Source: Mactra quadrangularis (Eukaryota > Mollusca > Bivalvia > Venerida > Mactridae). From it: DNA of 64,000 nt. The stretch lies in contig CM046295.1 in the NCBI GenBank assembly GCA_025267735.1, forward strand, positions 18,818,938 to 18,882,937, read 5' to 3'. Numbering within the stretch: position 1 is the first letter of the stretch; each line of letters begins with the position of its first letter. Both the position numbers and the translations under genes were made by a program. The notes under the pieces are model-generated. The model did not search any database and was not told the origin of the DNA. It worked only from the letters and a program-made list of their open reading frames with translations. Below are positions 1 through 11,571 of this stretch, one piece after another.

Positions 1-573
1 TAGATGACCACCTTACTAGCAAGTAAATAAATTGTTAATCTAGTTACGTTATTATTTACTACTAAATAAACTGGTTAATTATTTGGTTATCCAGTGGCAG
101 AAATATACCACAATAGGTTGATGTGTATTTTTTTTAACACTGATCTGAAGTCCCATACAGGTTAGTCAAAAATAATTGGATTAAAATAATCCATCAAAAA
201 CAAATAGTTCAAAAATTGAACAAAAGCATATTCTCTAGAGTAAAAGGTCAACATAAACTATTGCCTAGCTCTCACTGTGATTTGGACACCCGGGCAAATC
301 TTAGCCACACCGAGATGAACAGCATTTAATTGAATCAGTGATAACCGGATAGTAGCGCCGGAGAATTTTAAAATATACCACCGGGATTCACTGGGAAGCG
401 AAACCAATACCGGCACATTCAAGGGATATCCAGGTCATCACTGTAGCCCTCACAGCATGACCCTTCTATTTACCTTAAGACCAACGGTTTTAACTGCGGT
501 AAACCAGCAATGAGTATAGTCTGTGTCCAATGTGGAGATACAATGAATCCCGGTTTTGCCACCATGTTCTCTT

Positions 574-865
574 CTTTTTTGTTGGATTTAACGGCGTAGC
601 AACACATTGTATAGGTTATATCGCGGCGGTTAGTCCACATATACTCACTGTTCCTGGAAAGGCTAAATCTATGGATTAAGCTGTTTACCAACTACTAGGT
701 GCACTCTTCCTTCAGTGACTGACTACTGTCCAATATGATTTGAATTAGTGGTAGGAGGGAGAATGGCTGAAGAAATTATTAAATGACCCAGCTCAACAAA
801 GAAATGCCAGGCCCGGGAAACGAATCCACAACCGCTCGATCAGTAAACTTGAGTCTAGATCTCAT
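574..865 (-). mobile_element. SINE-B copy (tRNA-derived), degenerate
   Basis: The element reads on the minus strand. Its left end is a T-rich stretch followed by the tail motif GGATTTAACGGCGTAGCAAC. The right end is a decayed tRNA-like head in which B-box and A-box remnants are still visible in reverse complement. It matches better-preserved copies at 27387-27700 and 54735-55048, and the paralogous copy in unit 4 at 39309-39592. Confidence 0.65.
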
Positions 866-1948
866 CACTAATATTCCCAGTCATTCTGGTCCATCTGCTA
901 CAAAGTCCTGTTGTACATCATAGCACACATCGGTACGGTGTGGACAGGGCACAGCAATAAACAACGTGCACATTTAGCGTTTTAAATATTCTAAGCAAAG
1001 AAATTAAAAATACAAAAAGCAGAACATAAAAACCCAACATGGAATGTACGTACATAAAATACATTCTTATACAATAACAGTGTAACAACAATCCCCAGTC
1101 TAATGTGAAATCCTCACACATTAGATAATTTAACACAGGCGTGCATGCAAGTAATCTGGATTTGCGAACATATTCACTGTAGGACACTTGCTTTATGATT
1201 TCAGGAAAGCAAAAATTCAAAAACTGAAAAGGGGGAACTAGGGGCCTTAACTAGTTAGGAAAGTAACAAATTCAGAAATTGAAAAAAACAAATTGATAAA
1301 GTTTTGAGAAATATTGATATTTTCCAATTCAAACATTTTTGTGTGTATTTTTCAATAAATCAATCTTTTTAATTACCATATGGGCATAATGATGGAATTA
1401 TTATGTAGACCCACTTTTTAAGTCAATCTAATTAGCATTTTCAAAGGGAAGCAACTTAATTTTTTTGCGTTGTCTGACCTATGTCTTTCCGCGGGATTCA
1501 CTAAAACACGGAATGTAGATTTTGAGGCGAAATGGACTAAATGAAGATTTTATGGCGAAATGGAGTTTTAATTGTATAATAACTTTTTTTCGACTGATAA
1601 TATTTATTTTGTAACTGAAAATGAACATAGGTATCATATACTACACAAATATCGATAAAATTAAAAAAAAATGTTTTACTAAGAATGATTTATTGCCGAA
1701 TTCGTACAAATTAGCGTACCAAAGTCCATTTCGTAAACTAATTGGAGACGAAATGGAGTCTTAATTGTTTCATATAACCTGTATCAAGAATGTCGATCCT
1801 GTCGGCGAGTTGTAACCTTTGTTTTTTTGGGTTTTGGCGTCAGTTAGAAACGATTCCTGTCCATTGCTACATCGTCAAAAGTCGCGATCGTCGAAAAGAC
1901 CCGATTAAAGTGTCATGCAACTTGAAATAGGAATGAACACACTGATAA

Positions 1949-3478
1949 CAAGTAAAAAATTGCTGCTAAATGCAGCAAATTGATTGTCACGGCAAACAAA
2001 AAAAGAATTATAAAGTATAATCTAAAGGTAACTCTAAAAGCATTATATTGAATTGTCATGTTAAGGTTTTTCAGTAATAAAAAGGTAACTTGTTATAAAA
2101 CTTTTTCCTGTTCATATGTATTATTTTGTTCCAAGAGCCTAGTAAGATTCTCGATACTAGTTAGATCGAGAATCTTGATAACCTTGGGGTACGAGAATGG
2201 TCTGGATCTAGACACCATCTTTATGCCGACAGGATGTTTGATTTCAGTTGGATTTATTTCCAGTAATTCAAATTTGCATGGCGCTTAAAAAGATCGGCAA
2301 ACGGGAAAACGTAGTCTTTCAGAACAGAAGCTATTTACATGACTTATCGCTTCTGTTCAGTCAAGTACTCCTTACATTGCGGATCTGTCCTTACCAATCC
2401 GTGTGACTATTGGTTCCCAAAAGTGATTTGTATAATAATGGACGATCGTTGGTCTCAGGGCAAAATGAAAATCAAAGTACATAAAGAGGCCTTTTAACCG
2501 CAACAGCTACTTCCTAAAAACAAAACATGACGTAACCGGTTTCAGACGTAAAGGTGCGTCATAATTATCATTAGAAGGTTCGTCCACAGATTAGCCCATA
2601 CCGAACTGTCCAGAAGCAGTAGGATGTAGATTTGCTATACAAAATATTTTATCTGTACAACTGCTCGATCTATAACCTGGTCCGTAACTCTTACGCTCTT
2701 GAAATTAACTGGTCCGCTACACTTAATCATAGTGTGAAAAGATCGTCAATTTATCTCAATTAAAGTAAGAATTAAAAGTCAATGTAATACGATTAGGCTT
2801 CTTTATTTATACAGTCCGCTAAAAAGGACAAAGAGGTATATCATTAAAATATTACATTTGAATCCTATCAAAATTGTTTTCAAATGATCATGTGTCTAAT
2901 AGTTGAAATATATAATATTTACAACAATATGATATGAATCAATCGACGATTCTTTTTATAGTTGAAATCTGCAAACTTATTTCTTAAAAAAATAATTATG
3001 ATATTAGTATTTATATATTTACATTTGAATAAATATTAATTGTAATTTCCCAAAACTCTATCAATCTTATCTTTTCAAATAAAATATTGGCAAATCTCAA
3101 ATATATATCGACTATACACACATTATGATACGCATATTTGTTATACTGTATCCGTATACTAAACTGGTCCGCTGGTCCGGTTGGTCCGCAAATTATACCT
3201 ACCCCTTTTCATGTAAGTCGAAAGGATTTGCGGAAATGTGTTGATGTTAAACGCTGATTTTTCGTTTGTTGCACTGTTGATAGAAATATTGTTAATGGTT
3301 TCCACCAAAAATGCTTTTTCTATGTAACTTTTAACGGGAATGCGCTATACTATAACTGCATTAAAGAAGCAATAAATTTGTCGACAATAGAAATCGAAAG
3401 GATTTATGTCATGTGACTTTTGCCCATTGCTATCAAAATATACCCATCACAATATCACGGCGTTGAGACGCCGTGAAA
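1949..3478. repeat. 1.5 kb segment present only in unit 1
   Basis: Unit 4 runs straight through this position (about 40712) while unit 1 carries 1530 extra bases. The right edge ends in a perfect hairpin, a 9-bp stem with a 4-base loop at 3455-3476 (core CACGGCGT / ACGCCGTG). No terminal inverted repeat or clear target duplication is visible. A 76-codon ORF inside resembles nothing I recognise. It may be an insertion (the terminal hairpin recalls Helitron-type 3' ends, though no CTRR follows) or the ancestral state lost from unit 4. Confidence 0.5.
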
Positions 3479-3854
3479 TAATAAAATTATAGCATTTTTC
3501 TATTTTAACAATATTTTATTGATATTTTTTAAAGATGTGTCGATGAACAGCCACTCACTTGTTTGAAAGAGACCCCAGCATTCAACATTCCATCGCCACG
3601 ATCATGCATCGACATTTGTGCAATGTTTTACGTTTTTTCACTTATAAAGTTCACAAGGATTCATGCAAAGTGAAATTTGATACTCACCACTCTCTGCACG
3701 AACATTTCGTGTCAAAATGTGTAAACCACACCCTGTGTGCCGATTGAGTGCATCGGACCGTATCAAATAATTTTTTCCCACAAATCGGTAGAAAATGACA
3801 CAAAAATCACCTCTGCAAAGTTTAATAAGGATCCATTGGCCCGTTATAAAAAAA

Positions 3855-4121
3855 TCAAAATTTGAAAAGTGATCGGTTAGAACTTTTGTTCAGTGTATAT
3901 TCACCCATACTGTCGTTTGAGCTAATCTTTTGTCTCTTACGTTGTTTATTGGACTTTGCTAGTGGAATGGTGGTTAATACGTCCTATTCGTGTTGACTAT
4001 TTAAAACGTCGAACGGATTGTTTGTCAAAACCTGACCACTTACAGTGTTCGCAATATCACCACTATCACCGGAACTTTGTATATCCATTTTAACAATGTT
4101 TAAGCTACTTAAGTCCAACAA
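3855..4121 (-). pseudogene. Broken copy of a small minus-strand ORF
   Basis: This is the paralogue of the 88-codon ORF at 41095-41361. The two sequences are nearly identical, but base 3986 is A here where unit 4 has C. On the minus strand that changes the GAG codon for residue 46 to TAG. The reading frame is otherwise kept. The product is unrecognised; see the unit 4 entry. Confidence 0.4.
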
Positions 4122-6240
4122 AAAGTACTTAGAAAATTAAAATATTCAGTATATGCTGAGAGCTGATTTAAAACACGTCAGCCATGTTTGACCGGAAGCG
4201 GAAAACATTCAAGATTGATCGTTTAAATTGAAACAAGAGCTATTTATCATATCAGTCAGAAGTAAGGTCTCAATTATTTAATATAACACATGATGCACTT
4301 TTACTGACCAAAACAATATTGCTAATATTTTTTTCTGTAGGGGTTACACTGTTAATGTAAATTTAACTGTTAAGATTTTGTCAACATGTTTGTTAGTTAT
4401 GTTAAAGATACAAACTGACAAAAACTTTGTTTAGATATATGATTAGACAGTTGACAAGTGACAATGGTCAATAGTGCGTAACTGATTGCTAGGTGTTTAA
4501 CACTCGTCAAAACTTGATTACATAAACAAGATTAGCGGCAGAATTATTAATTGAATTTTAGACAACGGTGACCCCCCTCTCAGCCAATCAAATTACTTAA
4601 AAAGTGTTTCATAAATCCCATAAAACACGGTTATTGACTGAAAGTATGGGGTGCAACAAGACTATTTTAAGTGGGGTGCACACTAAGAACAAAATGAAAT
4701 GTTATAGTTCGTATACAAGCGACCACGAACATTGGAAAAGTCTAATTATGATCTTATTTGTTGACAAGCGTAAATCATTAAATAGTACAACCCCTTGTTA
4801 AAAGTCTAGAACCGCCCCATAATCAGTTTAATACAATTAACTGAAATGCTTCAATAAGCTTATCTGTATTTAGTCTGGATTACCTGTCCCTTACCACTAT
4901 CGTTATCAAGTCAGGCAAAGCACGATCATGGCTGCACTCCCAGTTTTTATTCAGATAACAAAATTGTCGTATACGATTTCTTTATCTGCATGATCATTTG
5001 CTGACAATAGTAACTTTAGTAGGAATTCGGTACTATACAAGAAATTCAAAGTCGATTTACTGATTGCTCGTATACTAAGCGAACAATTAAGCAAAAAACA
5101 TGCCTCGAAGTTAACACAATTCAGACGTGAAATAGTCTCATTAGAATTTCGGAAACTTTATCTATCATAAATGTAACCGAACTACTAAAAAATGTATCCA
5201 CTGTAATTCTTGTACAGTGATCTTCAGATTTAAGCCCGTGTAGTGAGAATTGTTCATATGAAAACCTTATCATCCAATACCTAATTCATTAATAGGGCTA
5301 AGCCATTATCATGCTTTGCCTGACGTTCTTTTACCTGTCAAAGTACGACTGGGAACCGGACAAATCTATTTGAAAGCTAACCGACTTGAGAAATTAACTG
5401 TCCTTTTTGCTCATAACCGGGAGACAAGGAAGCGCATATTTTTACAAGTTTAAAACTACTGCAAACGAATGATTTTATTGAATTCATCCGATCAAGTTAA
5501 TACAACATGTTATGTTATTTTAAAGAAAACCAAGATCTATACTTAAGACAAAAAGCTTTTCGATCAATTGTATTTTGGATAGTTCATACAATGTAATTGA
5601 GATTTTCTACCATTTTTATTCACGACAATCGTCTTGATGGTTTTAAGCAGGTGAAAAAAAATATTGGTAGGGGTTGATTCAAAGGTCCACTTGTTCCTAC
5701 AAAATAGAACGACCAGTATTATGTAACACAATGCAATTCACATCTATTCACTCCCTTGATTACATATTAAACCGACTATATATGAGAAATATGGTCTAAA
5801 ATGAATATTCGCATGTTTATTAGGTATAACTATAACAATGCAGAAAATGATGAAATTCGTAAAACAATAACATGTACTTACAGCCTAATAACACTCTTGG
5901 TTAGCCAAAACATTCTCTAGTTCTACGATAAAGAATTATTCCTAACACGACTCATCACTGTGATTATTTATCAAAAATGATTTTTATCCATTGTTTAACT
6001 GCCGATATGTACATGGGCACAAATATTTATATCCACGAATAACACAATCTAAATGTTGTTCATGAGTTTTAGTTAGCTTTCGCACGAAATTCACGACACA
6101 AATATCGTACGCTTTAGATTAAGGCCAACCATATTTCTCTGCGTTTTATATGGCTTTAAGGTGACAGTAGTATAAATACGTGACAAAATAAATAAAAAAG
6201 GACATTATAAACATATAATTTCCTACCCGTTGTCTAAGTC

Positions 6241-6333
6241 GGATAGAGTACTCGTAGCAGTTTGATATGAGATTTATCAACTCGCTTCGCTCGTTGATAA
6301 ATCCCATATCAAACTGCTACTCATGCTCTATCC
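6241..6333. repeat. Near-perfect 93-bp hairpin
   Basis: Arms of about 40 bases (starting GGATAGAGTACTCGTAGCAG and ending in its near complement) flank a loop around CTCGCTTCGCTCG. The same palindrome occurs in units 4 (43535-43627) and 5 (59721-59812). It may be the remains of a foldback element. No gene overlaps it. Confidence 0.85.
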
Positions 6334-6384
6334 TATACGTCTTCGATACACTGGCAATGACAATACTGTACAACAAAAGGAATG

Positions 6385-8455
6385 TTGATCGACATTATTT
6401 GATCAGTTGATTAAATCTTCTATAATCATTTGGTCAGATAAGCGATCTACCATCAGTTGGCCAGTTAAGCATTAAATATTCAATTAGTCAGTAAATCGTT
6501 CTTTATTCATTTAGTCAGTTAAGCGTCACATATATTTTATTCGGCCGATAAAAAAAATTCTTTAAAGTTTTTTATAAATAATTTCATATCCATATTTTTA
6601 TTCTTTATTTCAATATACATTCATTTTTGTAACGAAAAGGAGAAGATTCCGAGCGTAGTTTTTCCAAAAATATCATTCGGTTCATTATTAGACATAACAT
6701 AATTTTAATATTACTTATAACGGATGATTTAGTTCTTTTAAAAAGTCGAGTGTTACGAGTTCTATTTCCATGCGGCATTAACTGGTACTCCGAACTGTCC
6801 CTAAAATAATACATTACTGTTTTTCCATTATAATCTTCCCATATTATATCTAAAAACATATTTTTGAAATTATTTGATTTACAATTCTTATTTTTAATCT
6901 TATAAAAATGCCTCTCAATTTTTTTCCCATCCTTTTAATATTCTTTCCGTCCATTGTGATGTCTATCAATCCATAAAATTACATAAAGCATTGGTCAGTA
7001 AATATTATATTCCTTTGGTCAGTAAAGCATTCTGTATTCATTTGGTCAGTTAAATATTATTTATTCATTTGATCAGTTAAGCCGTATACATGTAGATTCA
7101 TTTGGTCAGTTAAGCATTATATATTCATTTGGTCAGTTAAGCCTTATATATTTATTTGGACAGTTAAGCATCTAATTTATATTTGGTCAGTTAAGCCTTA
7201 TATATTCATTTGGTCAGTTAAGCCTTATATATTTATTTGGACAGTTAAGCATCTAATTTATATTTGGTCAGTTAAGCCTTATATATTCATTTGGTCAGTT
7301 AAGCCTTATATATTCATTTGGACAGTTAAGCATCTAATTTATATTTGGTCAGTAAGTCTTTTAGATTCATTTGGTCAGTTAAGCATCTAATTTTAATTTT
7401 GTCTGTTAAGCATTCTATATTCATTTGGTCAGTTAAATATTATATATTCATTTGGTCAGTTAAAGATTCTATATTTATTTGGTCAGTTAAGCATTCTTCA
7501 TGTACATTCATTTGGTCAGTTAAAGATTCTATATTCATTTGGTCAGTTAAGCATTCTATATTCATTTGGTCAGTTAAGCAATCTATATTCATTTGGTCAG
7601 TTAAGCATTCTATATTCATTCAGTTTTGCTTTCAATATGTTGGTAAGTTAAAAAAAATTAAGTTCATAATCAAACTTTTCTATATATGTTTTTTTTTCAA
7701 TTTGGTCAGTTATATTTTCATGGTATTATAACCACTCTATATTTAACTGGTCATTCAAGAATTGACATCCTAAAACGTTGACCAGTTGAACATTGAGTGT
7801 TTATTATTCCTTGCAATCATTGGTCAGTAATTTGTTCAATATTCTTTTCGTCAGTTAAGCGTTTTATAGTTATTTGGCCATTTAATTTGCAAAAAAAACA
7901 TCTTATTTTACCAATGACTAAATGGTCAGTAAAGCGTAAGACATAAGTTTGCTCATTTAACGCTTTTTATTAATATATAAACTCTCAATCATTTGGTCAG
8001 TAAAACAATTTTTTATTCATATTGGTCAGTTAAACATTTTACCATCATTTGGTCAGTTAAATATTCTGACATTTAAAGATAATATTTAAATCATTTTCTT
8101 CTGAAATAAATACCTCTTGTCTTTTTGTTAAATTCTCTGAAATTATTTATTTGAAAAATTATTCTTATTGTGAAATCATTAATATCGCTATCTTATCTTT
8201 CTATTTTTAATTAAGTATTTTTTTTAAATTATTTTTTTAAAACAAATTATTATCTTTATAATGACATTATTAAATTTGGTAGAAAAATATCACAACATCA
8301 ACATAAAAAAATAATCCAACAATATCAACAAAACACCTAAGCGATACAGTCATTTCAATCCCTTCTTTGTTTAACTGGTTAGTTAAGAACATAATTGCAC
8401 TGTATTTAACTCGTCAGTTAAGCACACTATATTTAACTCGTCAGTTAAGCGGTCA
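6385..8455. repeat. 27-bp minisatellite (TTTGGTCAGTTAAGC), unit 1
   Basis: The core at about 7010-7640 is roughly 23 monomers of a 27-base unit containing CATTTGGTCAGTTAAGC and an AT-rich spacer. On both sides, from 6385 and out to 8455, single decayed monomers recur at irregular spacing, so the whole segment looks like an old array with a recently homogenised core. Because 27 is a multiple of three, long open frames appear on both strands (for example 7345-7731). They are by-products of the repeat, not genes. Confidence 0.92.
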
Positions 8456-8471
8456 GTGTTTTAGGAGAACC

Positions 8472-8556
8472 CGTAACCTAGGAAGTGTCGAGCTATCCAC
8501 CATTTTTGTCAACACTGTGTTCATAGCAACAATCTAGGCTAATGGAAGATTTAAAG
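8472..8556 (+). other. Putative non-coding exon 1 of gene copy 1
   Basis: A short block conserved in all five units (GTAACC, GTGTCGA, CCATTTTTGTCAACACTGTG) ends in TTTAAAG followed by GTAGAA, a possible splice donor. In units 2 and 3 the donor is stronger, AAAG followed by GTATGT. The matching acceptor would be the TCTTTTCAG just before the coding ATG. The start of the exon is not determinable from sequence alone. Confidence 0.35.
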
Positions 8557-9003
8557 GTAGAACTTAATTACAATAATTGATTTTATTTAATCTTTGTTTT
8601 AGCTGTTTAATAAACTGAATTATGTTTTAACAAGCACGTTTTAGCTTTACGTTTATCCAAAATTGAACAAAAATCTATATCGACGATAAATATACGCGCA
8701 CTTTCGGTTTCGTTGTTTTACAAAATTTATCTTTGCAAATACAAAATTCCGTAGAATAGATGATAAACTTACACAAATATTTCGTTAGCTTATTATTTAA
8801 TTGATGAAGTTTTAGGAAACGCTATATAAATGTTCGATTTTCCGAGAATTGGTAGTAGCTATTTTTAGAATCGTTAGACCATTTTCCGAAAATACCATAT
8901 TCGTACTCAATATATTCGTACTTGAAATTTCGCCCCTTGACCAAATTATGTAACGTGGCTATCTTTAATTTTGTGTGCTTTCGCATAATTTATAAAGCAG
9001 TGA

Positions 9004-9024
9004 CTAGAGTTACAGTAACTCTAG
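9004..9024. repeat. 21-bp perfect palindrome conserved in all units
   Basis: Core TAGAGTTACAGTAACTCTA with one more complementary pair outside. It is unchanged in five units: here, 21437-21457, 32841-32861, 48026-48046 and 62811-62831. It lies about 450 bases into the putative intron. It could be a dimer-binding protein site; that is inference only. Confidence 0.5.
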
Positions 9025-10798
9025 GTTCCGTGTTAAAGGTCACGGGGGGACGTATCTGTAGACAACCCTGTTGGCGAGACTACAGTTACGGGATGATATG
9101 GATGTTTCAATTTTTAAATTAAAATTTAAAGAATCATGTTTACATTCGTTATTATTCAACAGAAAGTCATCGGAAAACTTGTTTATATTCATTATGTACC
9201 TCGAAATAAACAATTATTTACCGACGTGACCTATCCTATAATTGTTATTACACGCGCCATATTACTAATAAACTAACCGGATGTTTAATTTATGGCGATT
9301 TGACGTTGTCGTCTTCAAAGTGTCACATACAATATATAAAGTTTACTTGAGTGATAAGTTATAGAGTTGGATTATAATTTGGACTAAATTTGTATAATTT
9401 TGGACGGTATTTAAAGCAAATGTTGATAGGAAATAGACATTTTAGAGTAATTTTAATTGTGAATAATTTGCAGGTGTCTAGTAAGAAAGTCGGCGGTTTT
9501 CGATAGTTAAATTGACTCAATTTCGTCAACAAAAAGGGCAATTTAGCTTGATAAAAAGTGCTTAGTACTTAGGGGGAATCGTTCAATGAATTGTTAGAAA
9601 GTCGATGTTTTTGTGAAAAAAATTCAGTTTGTCGTTCCACACCAAATCTTTTAAATTCTAACGAGAATATTAACAATCAGGTAATAGAAACTACCCATTT
9701 ATAACCAAAAGTTAGTTCTGGCTACCAAAACTTTATAAGCCGCTTGTTTACATTTTGATTTTCATCAGATGCGTTCATTAACAGTATAAACACGGGTTCG
9801 CTGAAGACCTTTAGCTAACAAAAGTCAGCAATTTTACTAAAATCTCGGCAGTTATCTCGTAGAAAAATCGCTTTTGCAATTAAATAAGCTAATTCCACCA
9901 AAAAATGCTCAGTACTTTTCCTACAATGCCCCGTGATTCTTCAGTATGCAAATCTGGGGGGGGGGGGAGACTGTCTAGATTTTTCAATTCAATGAACAGG
10001 TCAATGTTTTAGGTAAAGATCGCGATTATTGAACATCATCATGACAATGTAAAAATATATCATTTAGACATTTTTTTTCAAATTGAAGACATTTTGCTTT
10101 TGATTCTGTCAAAAATAATGGTCGATTTTGCATTCGATTATCGCCGTTTTTCATGCAAGACTATAAAGATTTTTTATAGTAAAAATACTAAAGAATTCGT
10201 CTATTAATGTAACAGGGTGATTATTTTATATTATATATTACATTAAATTTCCTGGTTTAAGGGAGACAACTCAAAAACCTTAATTTATTGATTATATACT
10301 GGTTATTTCCCTTTATATTTATGTATTAAATATGTTTTTATAAAGCCTGATTAAATTATATGCGGCGGGAAAATATCATGCTTTTTTAGTGATTTCAATC
10401 ATAATTACATATAATAAACTGGTTTAGACCTTTTTTTAGTCATTGGCCACTCCTTTTTATAAAATTGCATTTTTGAATATTACGTATCCTAATAAAATAT
10501 AGGTTATTTTGAGAATCTTGGGATGTATCTATTAACTTGCGATATTTTACTTCAACAGAAATGTAGTAACTTAATTGAGTCATATTGTCTAAAGTAAAGT
10601 CAATTTACTATAAAGAAGTAACAAATGCTGTTTAATGTTGCATGAATTAATATTTCACTGAACCTATACTTTATATGTCACCTTTATTTTGCAGATATTA
10701 TGATTAATAGAAACACAGATTGAAAGATGACTTGATGAGATAGTTAAATTGTAATAAACGTCCTATCCATAATCGGTAGGTTTTTTGTAATTATTATT

Positions 10799-11090
10799 AT
10801 GTAATGCCGAAGTCAGCGGGTGGGTGGGCGGACAGGCATCAACTTTTGGTTTCTGCTCAATAACTTTAGTTTGCTTCGGCCTATTGACACCAAACCTGGT
10901 GTATCGGTAGATTATATCAAAAGGCAGCTTGGATTGCTACTCAGGTGTCTGTAATCAAGGTCAAGGTTACTGACACTAAAAATAGAAATTCAGTTTCCGC
11001 TCAAAAACTTTAGTTTGCTTTGACCTATTAACACCAAACTTGGTGTATGGGTAGCTTATATCAATACGGTACATGTAATATAATTAAGAA
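10799..11090 (+). repeat. Dispersed mollusc-type repeat, two monomers
   Basis: Two related monomers of roughly 130 bases follow each other, each with the phrase AACTTTAGTTTGCTT, a CCTATT(A/G)ACACCAAAC motif and TTGGTGTAT. Unit 2 keeps the left end, a short hairpin starting AACCAGGTTTTC, which this copy lacks. I associate such sequences with widespread molluscan repeats from general knowledge, not from a search. Paralogous copies are at 22908-23215 and 34305-34600. Unit 4 has lost it. Confidence 0.6.
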
Positions 11091-11571
11091 TTACTAGTTG
11101 GGTTTGTTTCTGCCACTATACGAACATGTATGGGTCAGTAATTTGCATATGGGGAAATATTGGACTGAAATTACTGACCCTTACATATCTACGTAATGAC
11201 AGTAACTCTATTTTAAAATGCCGATTTTTTATCTAACAAAAACGAGGCAATTTCTACTTTTTCTAAAATGAAGTTAACACTTCAAAAGGGGAAAAAAGAT
11301 GTACAAGAATTTTTTCTTAAAAGCTTGAGTCTTTGACGCATGACGCCCGGCAAAATGAATCACTGCCGAAATTCATGAAAATATTTCTACTTTTGATATT
11401 TTTTTAAATTGAATAAGGGGAAAATGATTTTGATGGGGATTTTTTTTTCTGGCGACAGACGCCGACTATCAGCGTCAATTTGTTAAGGAAAAAACCCCGG
11501 CCCTTGTTCATTTATTTTCAAATTTACATGACTTAAATATAATATAACCATTGATATCTGTCTTTTCAGAA

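Larger units (their letters stand above)
1..8460. repeat. Long upstream block, copy 1 (unit 1)
   Basis: This stretch aligns by eye with 38946-47475 and with 55770-62265, so it is the first of three copies of a long segmental duplication upstream of the TRIM-like genes. It holds a degenerate SINE near the left end, a 1.5 kb segment absent from the second copy, a 93-bp hairpin and a 27-bp minisatellite. The bases at about 1285-1495 also occur just upstream of the short-type units (20690-20900 and 32100-32310), so long and short units differ mainly by the 1495-8460 segment. I see no convincing protein gene in it. Confidence 0.85.
8557..11569 (+). other. Putative 5' UTR intron / conserved 5' block, unit 1
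   Basis: About 3.0 kb conserved in all units between the putative exon 1 and the coding exon. It contains a 21-bp palindrome (9004-9024), a small partly conserved ORF region (around 9136-9360, frameshifted here), a variable G tract near 9957 and a mollusc-type repeat (10799-11090). It ends in TGATATCTGTCTTTTCAG, a good 3' splice site with AG at 11568-11569, two bases before the ATG. Confidence 0.45.

Noticed and set aside
7345..7731. 128-codon ORF with repeated IFIWSVK words
   Set aside because: Product of the 27-bp minisatellite, whose length is a multiple of three; no conserved frame in the other units.
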